A stretch of 6,434 bases of DNA. It comes from Clostridia bacterium. Lineage in GTDB: Bacteria > Bacillota_E > RBS10-35 > JAJYVN01. The notes below the pieces were generated by a model. It ran no database searches, was not told where the DNA came from, and was given only the letters and a program-made list of their open reading frames with translations. The translations under genes were made by a program, and so were the position numbers. Below, piece by piece: positions 1 to 6,046 of this stretch. Numbering within the stretch: the first letter of the stretch is position 1; the number at the start of each line of letters is the position of its first letter. The DNA lies in NCBI GenBank assembly GCA_027335515.1, contig DAHWHT010000162.1:1-6434 (forward strand), written 5' to 3'.

Positions 1-169
1 ACGCCAAGATATCCGCCCTTGCGTACCGCCGGTGCCCGCCTCCAGATCGGGCGACGGGACGAAGCCTGTCTTCCTTGTCCCACCGACGCAAGGTCCCCAC
101 GTGCATCCTCAGTGCCCGTGCGGCCTCTGCCGGTCGAAGAACCTCTGGCCACCCGTCAAACCTGCTCAT
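1..169 (-). CDS. MerR-like helix-turn-helix protein, 5' part only (runs off window at base 1)
   Basis: The frame starts with ATG at 169-167 and is open to the window edge, giving 56 complete codons. It has AAGG at 175-178 upstream, 5 bases from the ATG. The visible protein has the classic MerR/excisionase winged-helix layout: PAEAARALRMHVGTLRRW (helix-turn-helix, residues about 13-30), then RLRPVARSGGGHRRY (wing, about 35-49), then RADIL. The GGHRRY wing and LRRW recognition helix are typical of DNA-binding domains in BldC-type regulators, stand-alone MerR-like proteins and the N-terminus of IS607-family serine recombinases. The part that would decide between these (a serine recombinase domain with a YARVS-type motif) lies outside the window. 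It follows the lipoprotein gene on the same strand after 45 bases, so co-transcription is possible. DNA binding is a safe family-level call; the exact role is open. Confidence 0.85.
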   Translation of the reverse strand, partial: MSRFDGWPEVLRPAEAARALRMHVGTLRRWDKEDRLRPVARSGGGHRRYARADILA

Positions 170-214
170 ACCTACCTTATCGGCGCGGTGTGCGCGGCGT
201 TTCGGGTAGCTGCT

Positions 215-2551
215 TCAACCTCCTGGGGTGCAGCAGGAGCGTCCGCCCGGCAGCGCGACCTGATGGGCGGTCAAGAAGGTCCTCCCGCCGTCCTGGGAGA
301 CCGCGATGGTCGCGCCGGGTCTCAGGCGGTAGACGGTCCCGGGTGCCGAGGGCGCCGCGACCTCGAGGGGGGGCAGCCCCGAGCCCTGCGCCGGCGTGGC
401 CCAGCGACCCTTCCCAGGCGGACTGGGCGGCGTTTTCCAGGTCGCGTGTTGGTCGGCGACCACAATGACCCCAAGCCCCTGCACGGCCACATAGAACAGG
501 CCGGGGCCTGCGGGGGCGACGGCCATGATAAAATTGTTGGGCGCCGTGCGCCAAACGGGCACCCACGCGGTCCCATCGTCCCGCCAGAGCGCCTCCGGCG
601 TGGCCAGCAGCGCCCCGGGGTGGCGGGGGCCAAAGGCGAACGCCTGCACGGTCGCGATTCCAGGCACTACCCCCGAGCTGCCGGGCTGGACCGCCTGCCA
701 CGTGCCACCTCCGTTCGCCGTTCGCCGCAGGCCGTTGTATAGGACGGCGGGGTCGTAGGGGTCAGAGGCGAGCGGGTGGGAGTTGACCGTCTCGACCGGG
801 TCTGCCCCCGCGCCGAAGGAGGCGGTGATGCTGGGTGGGGGTGTCCGCCTGCGGGTCAGGCGGGCCCACCATCCGGCGAGGCCGCGCGCGGTTGGGGCGA
901 TGTGGATGCGCCAGGCGCCGAAGGATAACCCGCTCCACCACACACCGCCAGACGCGGGCGCGAGATGCAGGGGGGCCGGCGCGCCCGAGGGCGCGTCGAC
1001 CTTGGTCCATGCGGCACGGCCGGGCGCGGAGCGGTATAGGCCCGGCGTCGTGCCGGTCTCCGCGATCCACCAGATGCCACTGCCGGGGGGAGATTCGGTG
1101 AGGGCCGTGACCCAACCCCCGCCGGGCGCGGGGAGGGGCCACCAGGTCCGGCCGGCGTCGCCGGAGAGATAGGCCTGAGGGCGGGAGAGGCCGGCCTCGG
1201 CCCGAATCACCGCGATGCAACCACCGTCGGGCGTCCAGGTGACCTGCGCCAAGCCAGTGATCGGGCTGCCCGGTGGCGTCCGTTCCGACCAGGTGCGTCC
1301 GCCGTCGGCGCTGAAAAAGAGCCCGCCGCTCCAACCGGCGGCAACGAGCGTGGGGCGCCAAGCCGCGCTGGCGACCACTGTCGCGGGAGCGGCGATGCCG
1401 CCTGCGCGAACGATGCCGCCGCCCGATCCCACGAGGACCGGACCGGCGTCAGAGGGCACCCATACCTGCGTGCCATCGACCACAGGCTGGCCGATGAAGC
1501 CGGAGGGCATCTTGACGGTCTGCCAGTCCCCGCCGGTCTTGGGGCCTCGCCAGAGGACACCCTCGTCCGAGGCGTTGTTCGCGGAGATGTAGAGCTGCTC
1601 CGCCGTGGCTGCGACGTAGACCATGGCGGCCTTGGCGACACCCGGAGGCGGCGGGATCGACGTCCAGGACCGCCCGCCGTGAGGCAGCGTGAAGAGACCA
1701 CCCGCAGTGGATAGGTAGAGCGTGCCTGACGGCCCGGCGGCCAAGGCAAACACCGGAGAGGTGGCGTCAGCGGGGGGCTGCGGAGGGGTGGCCATCGCGC
1801 CGGGGATCAGCGGGACGCCGAACAGGCGCACCGTCCCAGTGCCCTGACCCACGGCCACCAGGGCGGTGCCGTCCATGACCGCGAGAGCCTCCCCGTGCCC
1901 GATGGTTGCCGGCAGGGGGTGAGCCGTGAGGGTTTGGCCGCCGTTGGTGCTCCCATACAGCAAGACCCGGCTCGACCCTGTCTGGAATCCCAGGCCGGCC
2001 AGTACACGGGAATTGGCCGGGTCGAAGGCAAGCAAGGTGAGGTTCTGTACAGGTTGGGTCCGCCATGTGGACGCAGTGTCTCCGGCCGGGGCCGCCAGCC
2101 CGAGGACATAGATGTCTTGCCCGTCCGAACCGGCGAGAGTATGGCCGTTGGGCGAGAGGACCAGCGGATCGAGTGAGCCGTTCACCGGTGGAAGGGGCTT
2201 GGGTAGATGCGTCCAGTGGAGACCGGCGTCGGTGCTGACGTAAAGGGGATTCGGTGAGGCCACACCGCTACCCGCGAAGGTGACGACGGTTCCGCCCACT
2301 GCCGTGAGGCTGCGATCTCCCACCGCCGCGCCGTAGATGGGCAGTGGCCGCTCCGGAGTGGCTGTGCTGGCTGGGATGGCGGTGGAAGCCGGTTCTTGTA
2401 CGGGGCGGGGGCCGCAACCAAGCGGCAAGGCGGCGGCGGTTGACGACGAGGGCAAACTCCGCGGACCGCATCCCCCCAAGAGGGCGGTGGCGGCGAGCAC
2501 GCCCAGCAGGGCGACCCATCGATGTTTGAATGTGTTTGCGCCTGGCAGCAT
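215..2551 (-). CDS. Secreted lipoprotein with Asp-box (BNR/sialidase-like) beta-propeller repeats
   Basis: This 778-residue protein begins with a lipoprotein signal peptide: a basic N-region (KHR, residues 9-11), a hydrophobic stretch 12-25, and lipobox LGGC with the likely lipidated Cys28. A Ser/Thr/Pro/Ala-rich linker to about residue 70 follows. The rest carries repeated Asp-box motifs of the S-x-D-x-G-x-x-W type: STDAGLHW (106), STNGGQT (201), HGGRSW (291), SADGGRTW (414), SGDAGRTW (463), ANGGGTW (612) and SQDGGRTF (752). Such spaced motifs mark beta-propeller turns in BNR/sialidase-like, VPS10-like and Ycf48-like proteins. No sialidase catalytic set is evident, so an extracytoplasmic binding or scaffold role is more likely than hydrolysis, but this is inference. 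A basic Arg-rich patch near 565-570 may be a linker between two propellers. The start is supported by GGAAGGA 7 bases upstream and by the signal peptide beginning at once. Confidence 0.88.
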   Translation of the reverse strand: MLPGANTFKHRWVALLGVLAATALLGGCGPRSLPSSSTAAALPLGCGPRPVQEPASTAIPASTATPERPLPIYGAAVGDRSLTAVGGTVVTFAGSGVASPNPLYVSTDAGLHWTHLPKPLPPVNGSLDPLVLSPNGHTLAGSDGQDIYVLGLAAPAGDTASTWRTQPVQNLTLLAFDPANSRVLAGLGFQTGSSRVLLYGSTNGGQTLTAHPLPATIGHGEALAVMDGTALVAVGQGTGTVRLFGVPLIPGAMATPPQPPADATSPVFALAAGPSGTLYLSTAGGLFTLPHGGRSWTSIPPPPGVAKAAMVYVAATAEQLYISANNASDEGVLWRGPKTGGDWQTVKMPSGFIGQPVVDGTQVWVPSDAGPVLVGSGGGIVRAGGIAAPATVVASAAWRPTLVAAGWSGGLFFSADGGRTWSERTPPGSPITGLAQVTWTPDGGCIAVIRAEAGLSRPQAYLSGDAGRTWWPLPAPGGGWVTALTESPPGSGIWWIAETGTTPGLYRSAPGRAAWTKVDAPSGAPAPLHLAPASGGVWWSGLSFGAWRIHIAPTARGLAGWWARLTRRRTPPPSITASFGAGADPVETVNSHPLASDPYDPAVLYNGLRRTANGGGTWQAVQPGSSGVVPGIATVQAFAFGPRHPGALLATPEALWRDDGTAWVPVWRTAPNNFIMAVAPAGPGLFYVAVQGLGVIVVADQHATWKTPPSPPGKGRWATPAQGSGLPPLEVAAPSAPGTVYRLRPGATIAVSQDGGRTFLTAHQVALPGGRSCCTPGG

Positions 2552-2558
2552 GTACCCG

Positions 2559-2567
2559 TCCTTCCCT
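2559..2567 (-). promoter_or_regulatory. Shine-Dalgarno site of the lipoprotein gene
   Basis: On the minus strand the sequence reads AGGGAAGGA, 7 bases before the ATG at 2551. It fixes the start at the signal peptide. Confidence 0.7.
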
Positions 2568-2588
2568 GCGAGGGTCGTTACACCTCAG

Positions 2589-2618
2589 ATCAGACGCCCG
2601 GGTGCCTGTCGCGGTTCC
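2589..2618 (-). promoter_or_regulatory. Possible ECF-sigma-type promoter for the lipoprotein gene
   Basis: The minus strand reads GGAAC (2618-2614), 17 bases, then CGTCTGAT (2596-2589). This resembles the AAC-type -35 and CGT/TCTGA-type -10 elements used by several extracytoplasmic-function sigma factors, although spacing is at the long end. It would give a leader of about 30-35 bases before the ATG at 2551. An envelope-stress type sigma would fit an exported lipoprotein, but in GC-rich DNA such short matches arise by chance. No sigma-70-like promoter was seen here in either direction. Confidence 0.27.
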
Positions 2619-2662
2619 GTTGGAGGACCGTTTCGGCGCGGCGGCTTTCGCTCTTCATGTCG

Positions 2663-2672
2663 CCCCCCCCCC
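2663..2672. repeat. C10 homopolymer tract in the divergent intergenic region
   Basis: Ten consecutive C residues on the plus strand lie 46 bases before the helicase GTG start and 111 bases upstream of the lipoprotein ATG. Homopolymers of this length are prone to slipped-strand length change and could alter promoter spacing or leader structure. It may also simply reflect base composition or a sequencing-length uncertainty. Confidence 0.9.
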
Positions 2673-2705
2673 TTACGAAGTCCCCCTCGCCTCCCTGCCC
2701 GCCAT

Positions 2706-2712
2706 AGAGGGA
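2706..2712 (+). promoter_or_regulatory. Shine-Dalgarno site deciding the helicase start
   Basis: AGAGGGA lies 6 bases before GTG at 2719. The same frame is open back to an ATG at 2530, but that start overlaps the divergent lipoprotein gene and adds residues with no family resemblance. The GTG is therefore preferred. Confidence 0.6.
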
Positions 2713-2718
2713 TGTCGC

Positions 2719-5022
2719 GTGCAATCGAGTTCGGTGGCACCGCCTGCTCCGCCGCGTTCAGGGTCTGGGGATGGCGGCGAGGCTTTCACCGGTGTGTTCC
2801 GCGCTGAGTTGGTCCGCGAGGTCTTCGCATGCTCGGACCCCGCCCGGCCTTTCGCCGTGTGGGCCGTCATCGACGTGGACGGAGGTGCCGCATGCACCGC
2901 GAAGGGCGAGTTTTCCGCCTGGGGGGAGCCGGGCGACGTTGTGCGCCTGCACGGGGAGTGGGGGGACGATCCGCGATATGGCCGGCAATTTGCGGCTCAT
3001 GGACTCTTGCCCGACGTGCCCGGGGGCGCTGGCGAGGAGGGGTTAGCGCGCTGGCTGGAACGGCAGCCGGGCCTTGGGCGCGGGACGGCGCGCCAAGCTG
3101 CGGGCGCCGTTGGGGAAGGAGGCATCGAGGACCTGGCGGGCACGGACCAAGCGGCGCTGGGGCGAGCCCTTGCAGCCGTGCCGCCGCGCTTTCATGATGC
3201 CCTGCGCGCGGCGGCTGACCGGGCCAGGGATGACCTGAATCGCGCGCGGGTGACGGCGTGGTGCCTGGGGCACGGACTGGGGCAGGCGCGGGCGCAGGCG
3301 GTCTGGGATGCTTTTGGGGCGGACGCTATCGAGCGGGTCAGCGCCGATCCTTGGTGCCTCACCGACCTGGACGGGTTCGGCTTCATCCTGGCGGATGGCG
3401 TTGCCGCCGCCCTGGGTGTGGCGCCCCTCGCGCGGAATCGGCTGCGGGCGGCGACGGTCCACGCGATGCGCGAGGCCGCGACTGAGGACGGCCACGTCTA
3501 CCTGCCGGGCGGGGAGGTGGTCCAGCGCGCCGATCGGACGCTGCGGCACATCGCGGCCGAGACGGGTTATGGACAGGGGACCGAGGCGGCGATGCCCGCG
3601 GGGCTGGCGCGTGCGCTGCAGGGGGCCGTTGCGGATGGGACACTGGACTCTGCCGAAGGCGGCCGGCGGGTGTACCTGCCACACCTGCGCAGGGCCGAGG
3701 AGACCGTGCGGGAGTGGATCGCCGATGCAGCGGCCGAAGACGCCCAGGGACTGTGCTCGCCGGCAGAGGCGCGGGCGCTGGCCGCCCGACCCGAGGTGCG
3801 GGGGCCCCTGGATGACGTGCAGGCGGGGGCGGTGGTGCAGGCCCTCTGTCGGAGGGCGTCGGTGCTGACAGGCGGCTCGGGAACCGGTAAGGCGTTGACC
3901 ACACGCGCCGTCATCGCTGGGGCGCGGATGATCGGCGTTGCGGACAAGGATATTCTGCTTGCCGCCCCGACGGGTCGAGCGGCGCGGCGGATGCACGAGG
4001 TGACGGGGCTACCGGCGAAGACGATCCACCGTCTGTTGGAGTACAGCCCTATCGAGGGGTTCCGTCACAACGCCGAGGCGCCGCTTGATGGCCGGTTGCT
4101 CGTCGTTGACGAGGCTTCCATGATCGACATGCCGCTGATGGCCGCGTTGCTGGCGGCCGTCCCGGGGAAGATGTCGGTGCTGTTTGTCGGGGACGCCGAC
4201 CAGTTGCCGCCGGTGGGGCCAGGGGCGCCGTTCCACCACCTCTGCCGGGTGGCGCCGTTGCCGGTGGCGCGTCTGGAGCGCATCTATCGCACCGACGCGG
4301 GGGGATCCGTGGCGCGGGCGGCGCGGGAGGTGAATGCGGGACGTGCCCCGGAGGCCCCGGCCGGAGACCCGGCGTTCCGCGCGACCATCTTTCCGCGGGC
4401 GTCCCGCGACTTGCCCAAGGTGCGGCAGGAGGAGACCAATCGTAGGACGCGCGCGAAGATGGCGGCCGAGGTTGTGGCGGAGGTGCGCCGGCTGCTGGCG
4501 GAAGGCGCTCGGCCCGCCGAGGTGCAGGTGTTGGTGCCGATGCGCAAGGGCTCGCTGGGGACCGGCGAGACGAACGCCGCGCTACGGCCGGTGCTGAACC
4601 CTTTGGCGGGGCAGGCGGGGGGCGGGGTTTTTCGCACCAAGGGCGGCGGGCGGGAGTTCTGGGTTGGGGACCGCTTTGTTCAGGGGCGCAACGACTACGA
4701 CAAGGGCGTCTTCAACGGGGAGCAGGGCACCGTCGTCGCGGCGGGCGTGGCGGTGAAGGTCACGGTGCGCAATGTCGAGGTCGACCGGCCAGGGTTCATC
4801 GTGGAGTACCCCGACGGCGCCGGGGTGCGGCGGGCCGTCTACTGGGCGGGGGACTCCGGCGATGTAAGCCTGGCCTTCGCCAGCACCGTCCACAAGGCGC
4901 AAGGCGGGGAGTTTCCGCACGTGGTCTTCGCGCTCGCCTGGGACTCGTTCAAGCTGCTGAGTCGCTGCCTGGTCTACACGGCGGTGAGTCGTGCTCGGGA
5001 CACGTTGACTTTGGTGCGGTAG
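2719..5022 (+). CDS. recD2: RecD2-type ATP-dependent 5'-3' DNA helicase (SF1B), Walker A altered and C-terminus cut by TAG
   Basis: From GTG 2719 the protein has 767 residues, close to family length. Domains in order: N-terminal OB-like part (about 23-95, with HGEW 78-81 and YGRQF 87-91); helical HhH-like region (about 100-265, with DGFGFILAD 218-226 and GHVYLP 258-263); and helicase core. Core motifs are Walker A GGSGTGKA 385-392, motif Ia APTGRAAR 416-423 with TIHRLLEY 435-442, Walker B DEAS 464-467, motif III GDADQLPPVG 491-500, an SH3-like NDYDKGVFNGEQG 658-670, motif V STVHKAQGGEF 722-732 and motif VI YTAVSRAR 753-760. RecD2 unwinds DNA with 5'-3' polarity and acts in repair or mismatch processing independently of RecBC. 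Two oddities: the residue after Walker A Lys391 is Ala (GCG) rather than Thr/Ser, and TAG at 5020 stops the protein right after motif VI although a family-like tail continues in frame. The family call is very secure; full ATPase activity is uncertain. Confidence 0.95.
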   Translation: MQSSSVAPPAPPRSGSGDGGEAFTGVFRAELVREVFACSDPARPFAVWAVIDVDGGAACTAKGEFSAWGEPGDVVRLHGEWGDDPRYGRQFAAHGLLPDVPGGAGEEGLARWLERQPGLGRGTARQAAGAVGEGGIEDLAGTDQAALGRALAAVPPRFHDALRAAADRARDDLNRARVTAWCLGHGLGQARAQAVWDAFGADAIERVSADPWCLTDLDGFGFILADGVAAALGVAPLARNRLRAATVHAMREAATEDGHVYLPGGEVVQRADRTLRHIAAETGYGQGTEAAMPAGLARALQGAVADGTLDSAEGGRRVYLPHLRRAEETVREWIADAAAEDAQGLCSPAEARALAARPEVRGPLDDVQAGAVVQALCRRASVLTGGSGTGKALTTRAVIAGARMIGVADKDILLAAPTGRAARRMHEVTGLPAKTIHRLLEYSPIEGFRHNAEAPLDGRLLVVDEASMIDMPLMAALLAAVPGKMSVLFVGDADQLPPVGPGAPFHHLCRVAPLPVARLERIYRTDAGGSVARAAREVNAGRAPEAPAGDPAFRATIFPRASRDLPKVRQEETNRRTRAKMAAEVVAEVRRLLAEGARPAEVQVLVPMRKGSLGTGETNAALRPVLNPLAGQAGGGVFRTKGGGREFWVGDRFVQGRNDYDKGVFNGEQGTVVAAGVAVKVTVRNVEVDRPGFIVEYPDGAGVRRAVYWAGDSGDVSLAFASTVHKAQGGEFPHVVFALAWDSFKLLSRCLVYTAVSRARDTLTLVR

Positions 5023-5088
5023 GAGGGGGCGTTGGAGTGGGCGGCGGCCAATGGGGAGGAGACGCGGCGGTATCAGCATCTGGCGTAG
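5023..5088 (+). pseudogene. In-frame 21-codon continuation of the helicase beyond the TAG stop
   Basis: Directly after the TAG at 5020-5022 the helicase frame continues for 21 codons to a second TAG at 5086-5088. It reads EGALEWAAANGEETRRYQHLA. RecD2 and related SF1B helicases normally continue after motif VI with a helix of the type (G/E)xxALxxAxxN followed by an RRxxxLA-like end, and this stretch has that pattern. I infer that it is the original C-terminus, cut off by a single nonsense change, a sequencing error, or UAG readthrough. It has no start codon or ribosome site of its own. Confidence 0.65.
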
Positions 5089-5100
5089 AATGGAGCCAAG

Positions 5101-5145
5101 ATGATGCGGCTGAGTGAACTGCGGGCGAAGGGGGCGGGTATGTGA
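5101..5145 (+). other. 14-codon leader ORF overlapping the nucleotidyltransferase start
   Basis: The frame ATG 5101 to TGA 5143-5145 encodes MMRLSELRAKGAGM. It has GGAG about 6 bases upstream, and its stop overlaps the ATG of the next gene in a TGATG junction. Such junctions allow translational coupling by re-initiation. It could be a real leader peptide, the remnant of an older upstream gene, or chance; no family is recognisable in 14 residues. Confidence 0.25.
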
Positions 5146-5867
5146 TGGACTGGATCGAGGGGTCGGCTCGTACGCTGATGGTGCGTTACTCCGCCCGCGC
5201 GGCCATCGTCTACGGTTCGCGCGTGTCGGGCGAAGCCCTCGCGGAGAGTGACCTAGATGTCCTGATTGTGTCGCCCGAAGTGCACGAGTTCGAGGAAACG
5301 CGGATCTCCGCACGGGATAGCGTCCTCCTGGTGGATGCTGAGATTGATTTGCGATTGACCTCTCTGCAAGGCGCGAAGTGGTCTCATGTCATGTCCCCCG
5401 AGTGGCGGCATGCGTTTTTCACGGGGCGGCTCTTCGGGGACTGGGGGTGGCTCCGGGCGGACCTCCCCCTTGCTCGGCAGGGAGCGGACGATTTCTTGGG
5501 AGACTTGGCGATTCAGTTCGGCGCAGCATTGGATTGGGAAGGGACTCACGAAGAGACCGTGGCGGACTTAGTCCGCATTCTGCGGCGTGTTCTGCTCCTT
5601 GAAGGGGCGTTGCGGGGCGGGGATGCCGTAGCGGCCTCTGCTCGATGGTCGCACTTGGCGGGCGTGCTCGACGTGCCTATCGAGATAGTGAATGGTGTGC
5701 GCAGGAAGGAGTCCGTCGCCCTCATGGGGATCCATCCGGATGCGCTTGGCAGCATCATCAAGGCAAAGATGGCGGCGATGGAGGAGGTACTCCGAGAGTA
5801 CCTGCCCAATGAAGGAGACCATGCGCTGACAGGGTTACTTGCCGAAGGAGCCAAAGCCGGTGTCTGA
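5145..5867 (+). CDS. MNT-like nucleotidyltransferase domain protein (DNA polymerase beta superfamily)
   Basis: The 240-residue protein has the nucleotidyltransferase signature YGSRVSGEALAESDLDVLIV (residues 23-42): the GSR turn, and the metal-binding pair Asp36 and Asp38 in SDLD. A third acidic residue, Asp68 in EIDLR, completes the catalytic triad. The N-terminal half is the NTase fold; residues about 115-230 look helical, as expected for a substrate-binding or HEPN-like bundle, but show no motif I can name. Members transfer nucleotides to antibiotics, proteins or tRNA, and MNT types serve as antitoxins or toxins with HEPN or other partners; the substrate here is unknown. A GTG directly before the ATG (5142) is an equally possible start with a better-placed AAGGGGG; an in-frame TGA at 5115 excludes anything earlier. 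A second frame overlaps its 3' end, which points to a coupled partner gene. Confidence 0.88.
   Translation: MDWIEGSARTLMVRYSARAAIVYGSRVSGEALAESDLDVLIVSPEVHEFEETRISARDSVLLVDAEIDLRLTSLQGAKWSHVMSPEWRHAFFTGRLFGDWGWLRADLPLARQGADDFLGDLAIQFGAALDWEGTHEETVADLVRILRRVLLLEGALRGGDAVAASARWSHLAGVLDVPIEIVNGVRRKESVALMGIHPDALGSIIKAKMAAMEEVLREYLPNEGDHALTGLLAEGAKAGV
5845..5850 (+). promoter_or_regulatory. Strong Shine-Dalgarno site inside the nucleotidyltransferase 3' end
   Basis: AAGGAG lies 9 bases before GTG 5860 in another frame, just ahead of the nucleotidyltransferase stop. This is the best ribosome-binding match in the right half of the window and supports a real start at 5860. Confidence 0.55.
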
Positions 5868-5988
5868 CAGGGACAGGAGACTGCAAAGCGTCGGTTCGTT
5901 GCTGGGGCGGGCAGCAGGGCATGGCGTTCTCTACGGAGTCCTGCAGCGCGAAGCGGTCCTGTACGTCGGAACCTGTCAAGCCCTTTGA
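5860..5988 (+). pseudogene. 5' remnant of a gene coupled to the nucleotidyltransferase, apparently cut by an IS3-type end
   Basis: GTG 5860 begins 42 codons that overlap the last codons of the nucleotidyltransferase and end at TGA 5986-5988. It reads MSDRDRRLQSVGSLLG..., then ...GVLYGVLQREAVLYVGTCQAL. The first about 33 residues look like ordinary protein, with a basic start and an amphipathic Leu-rich segment. The last few codons (from about 5969) fall in sequence that resembles the end of the neighbouring IS3-type element. I do not recognise the family; too little is left. The overlap and strong ribosome site suggest it was translated together with the nucleotidyltransferase, as in two-gene toxin-antitoxin or modification modules. 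An alternative is a genuine short 42-residue protein. Confidence 0.45.
5974..5979 (-). promoter_or_regulatory. Outward-facing TTGACA (-35-like box) at the IS end
   Basis: The minus strand carries a perfect TTGACA near the end of the element downstream of the transposase, pointing out of the element towards the nucleotidyltransferase, antisense to it. IS3-family elements such as IS911 place a -35 box in the right inverted repeat and assemble a strong promoter with a -10 box in the left repeat when the circle forms. No good -10 is found 16-18 bases further out in this flank. Confidence 0.4.
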
Positions 5989-6046
5989 GACACATTCGCG
6001 ATTAGTGCAGGGTCGTTCATCAGACCCAAGTTCTGGTGTTCACGGA

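Noticed and set aside
186..204. GC-rich possible hairpin between the lipoprotein and HTH genes
   Set aside because: The repeats are mainly direct (CGCGG twice) or 4-base self-palindromes; no stable stem and no T-run.
210..235. GCTGC...GCAGC inverted repeat at the lipoprotein stop as a terminator
   Set aside because: The stem is only 5 pairs with a 16-base loop and no T-run, and it overlaps the coding end.
32..742. 236-codon plus-strand frame opposite the lipoprotein
   Set aside because: It is rich in Arg, Gly and Pro, has no recognisable domain, and lies antisense to a coherent propeller protein. Long stop-free shadows are expected in GC-rich DNA.
2530..2718. ATG start at 2530 for the helicase, adding 63 residues
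   Set aside because: It overlaps the start of the divergent lipoprotein gene, has no clear ribosome site, and the added residues do not resemble the family. GTG 2719 has a well-spaced AGAGGGA.
3043..3996. 317-codon minus-strand frame inside the helicase
   Set aside because: Arg/Pro/His-rich with no domain, fully antisense to conserved helicase regions; a GC-driven shadow.
4582..5313. 243-codon minus-strand frame across the helicase end and nucleotidyltransferase start
   Set aside because: It crosses two real genes in antisense, and its composition is that of a shadow frame.
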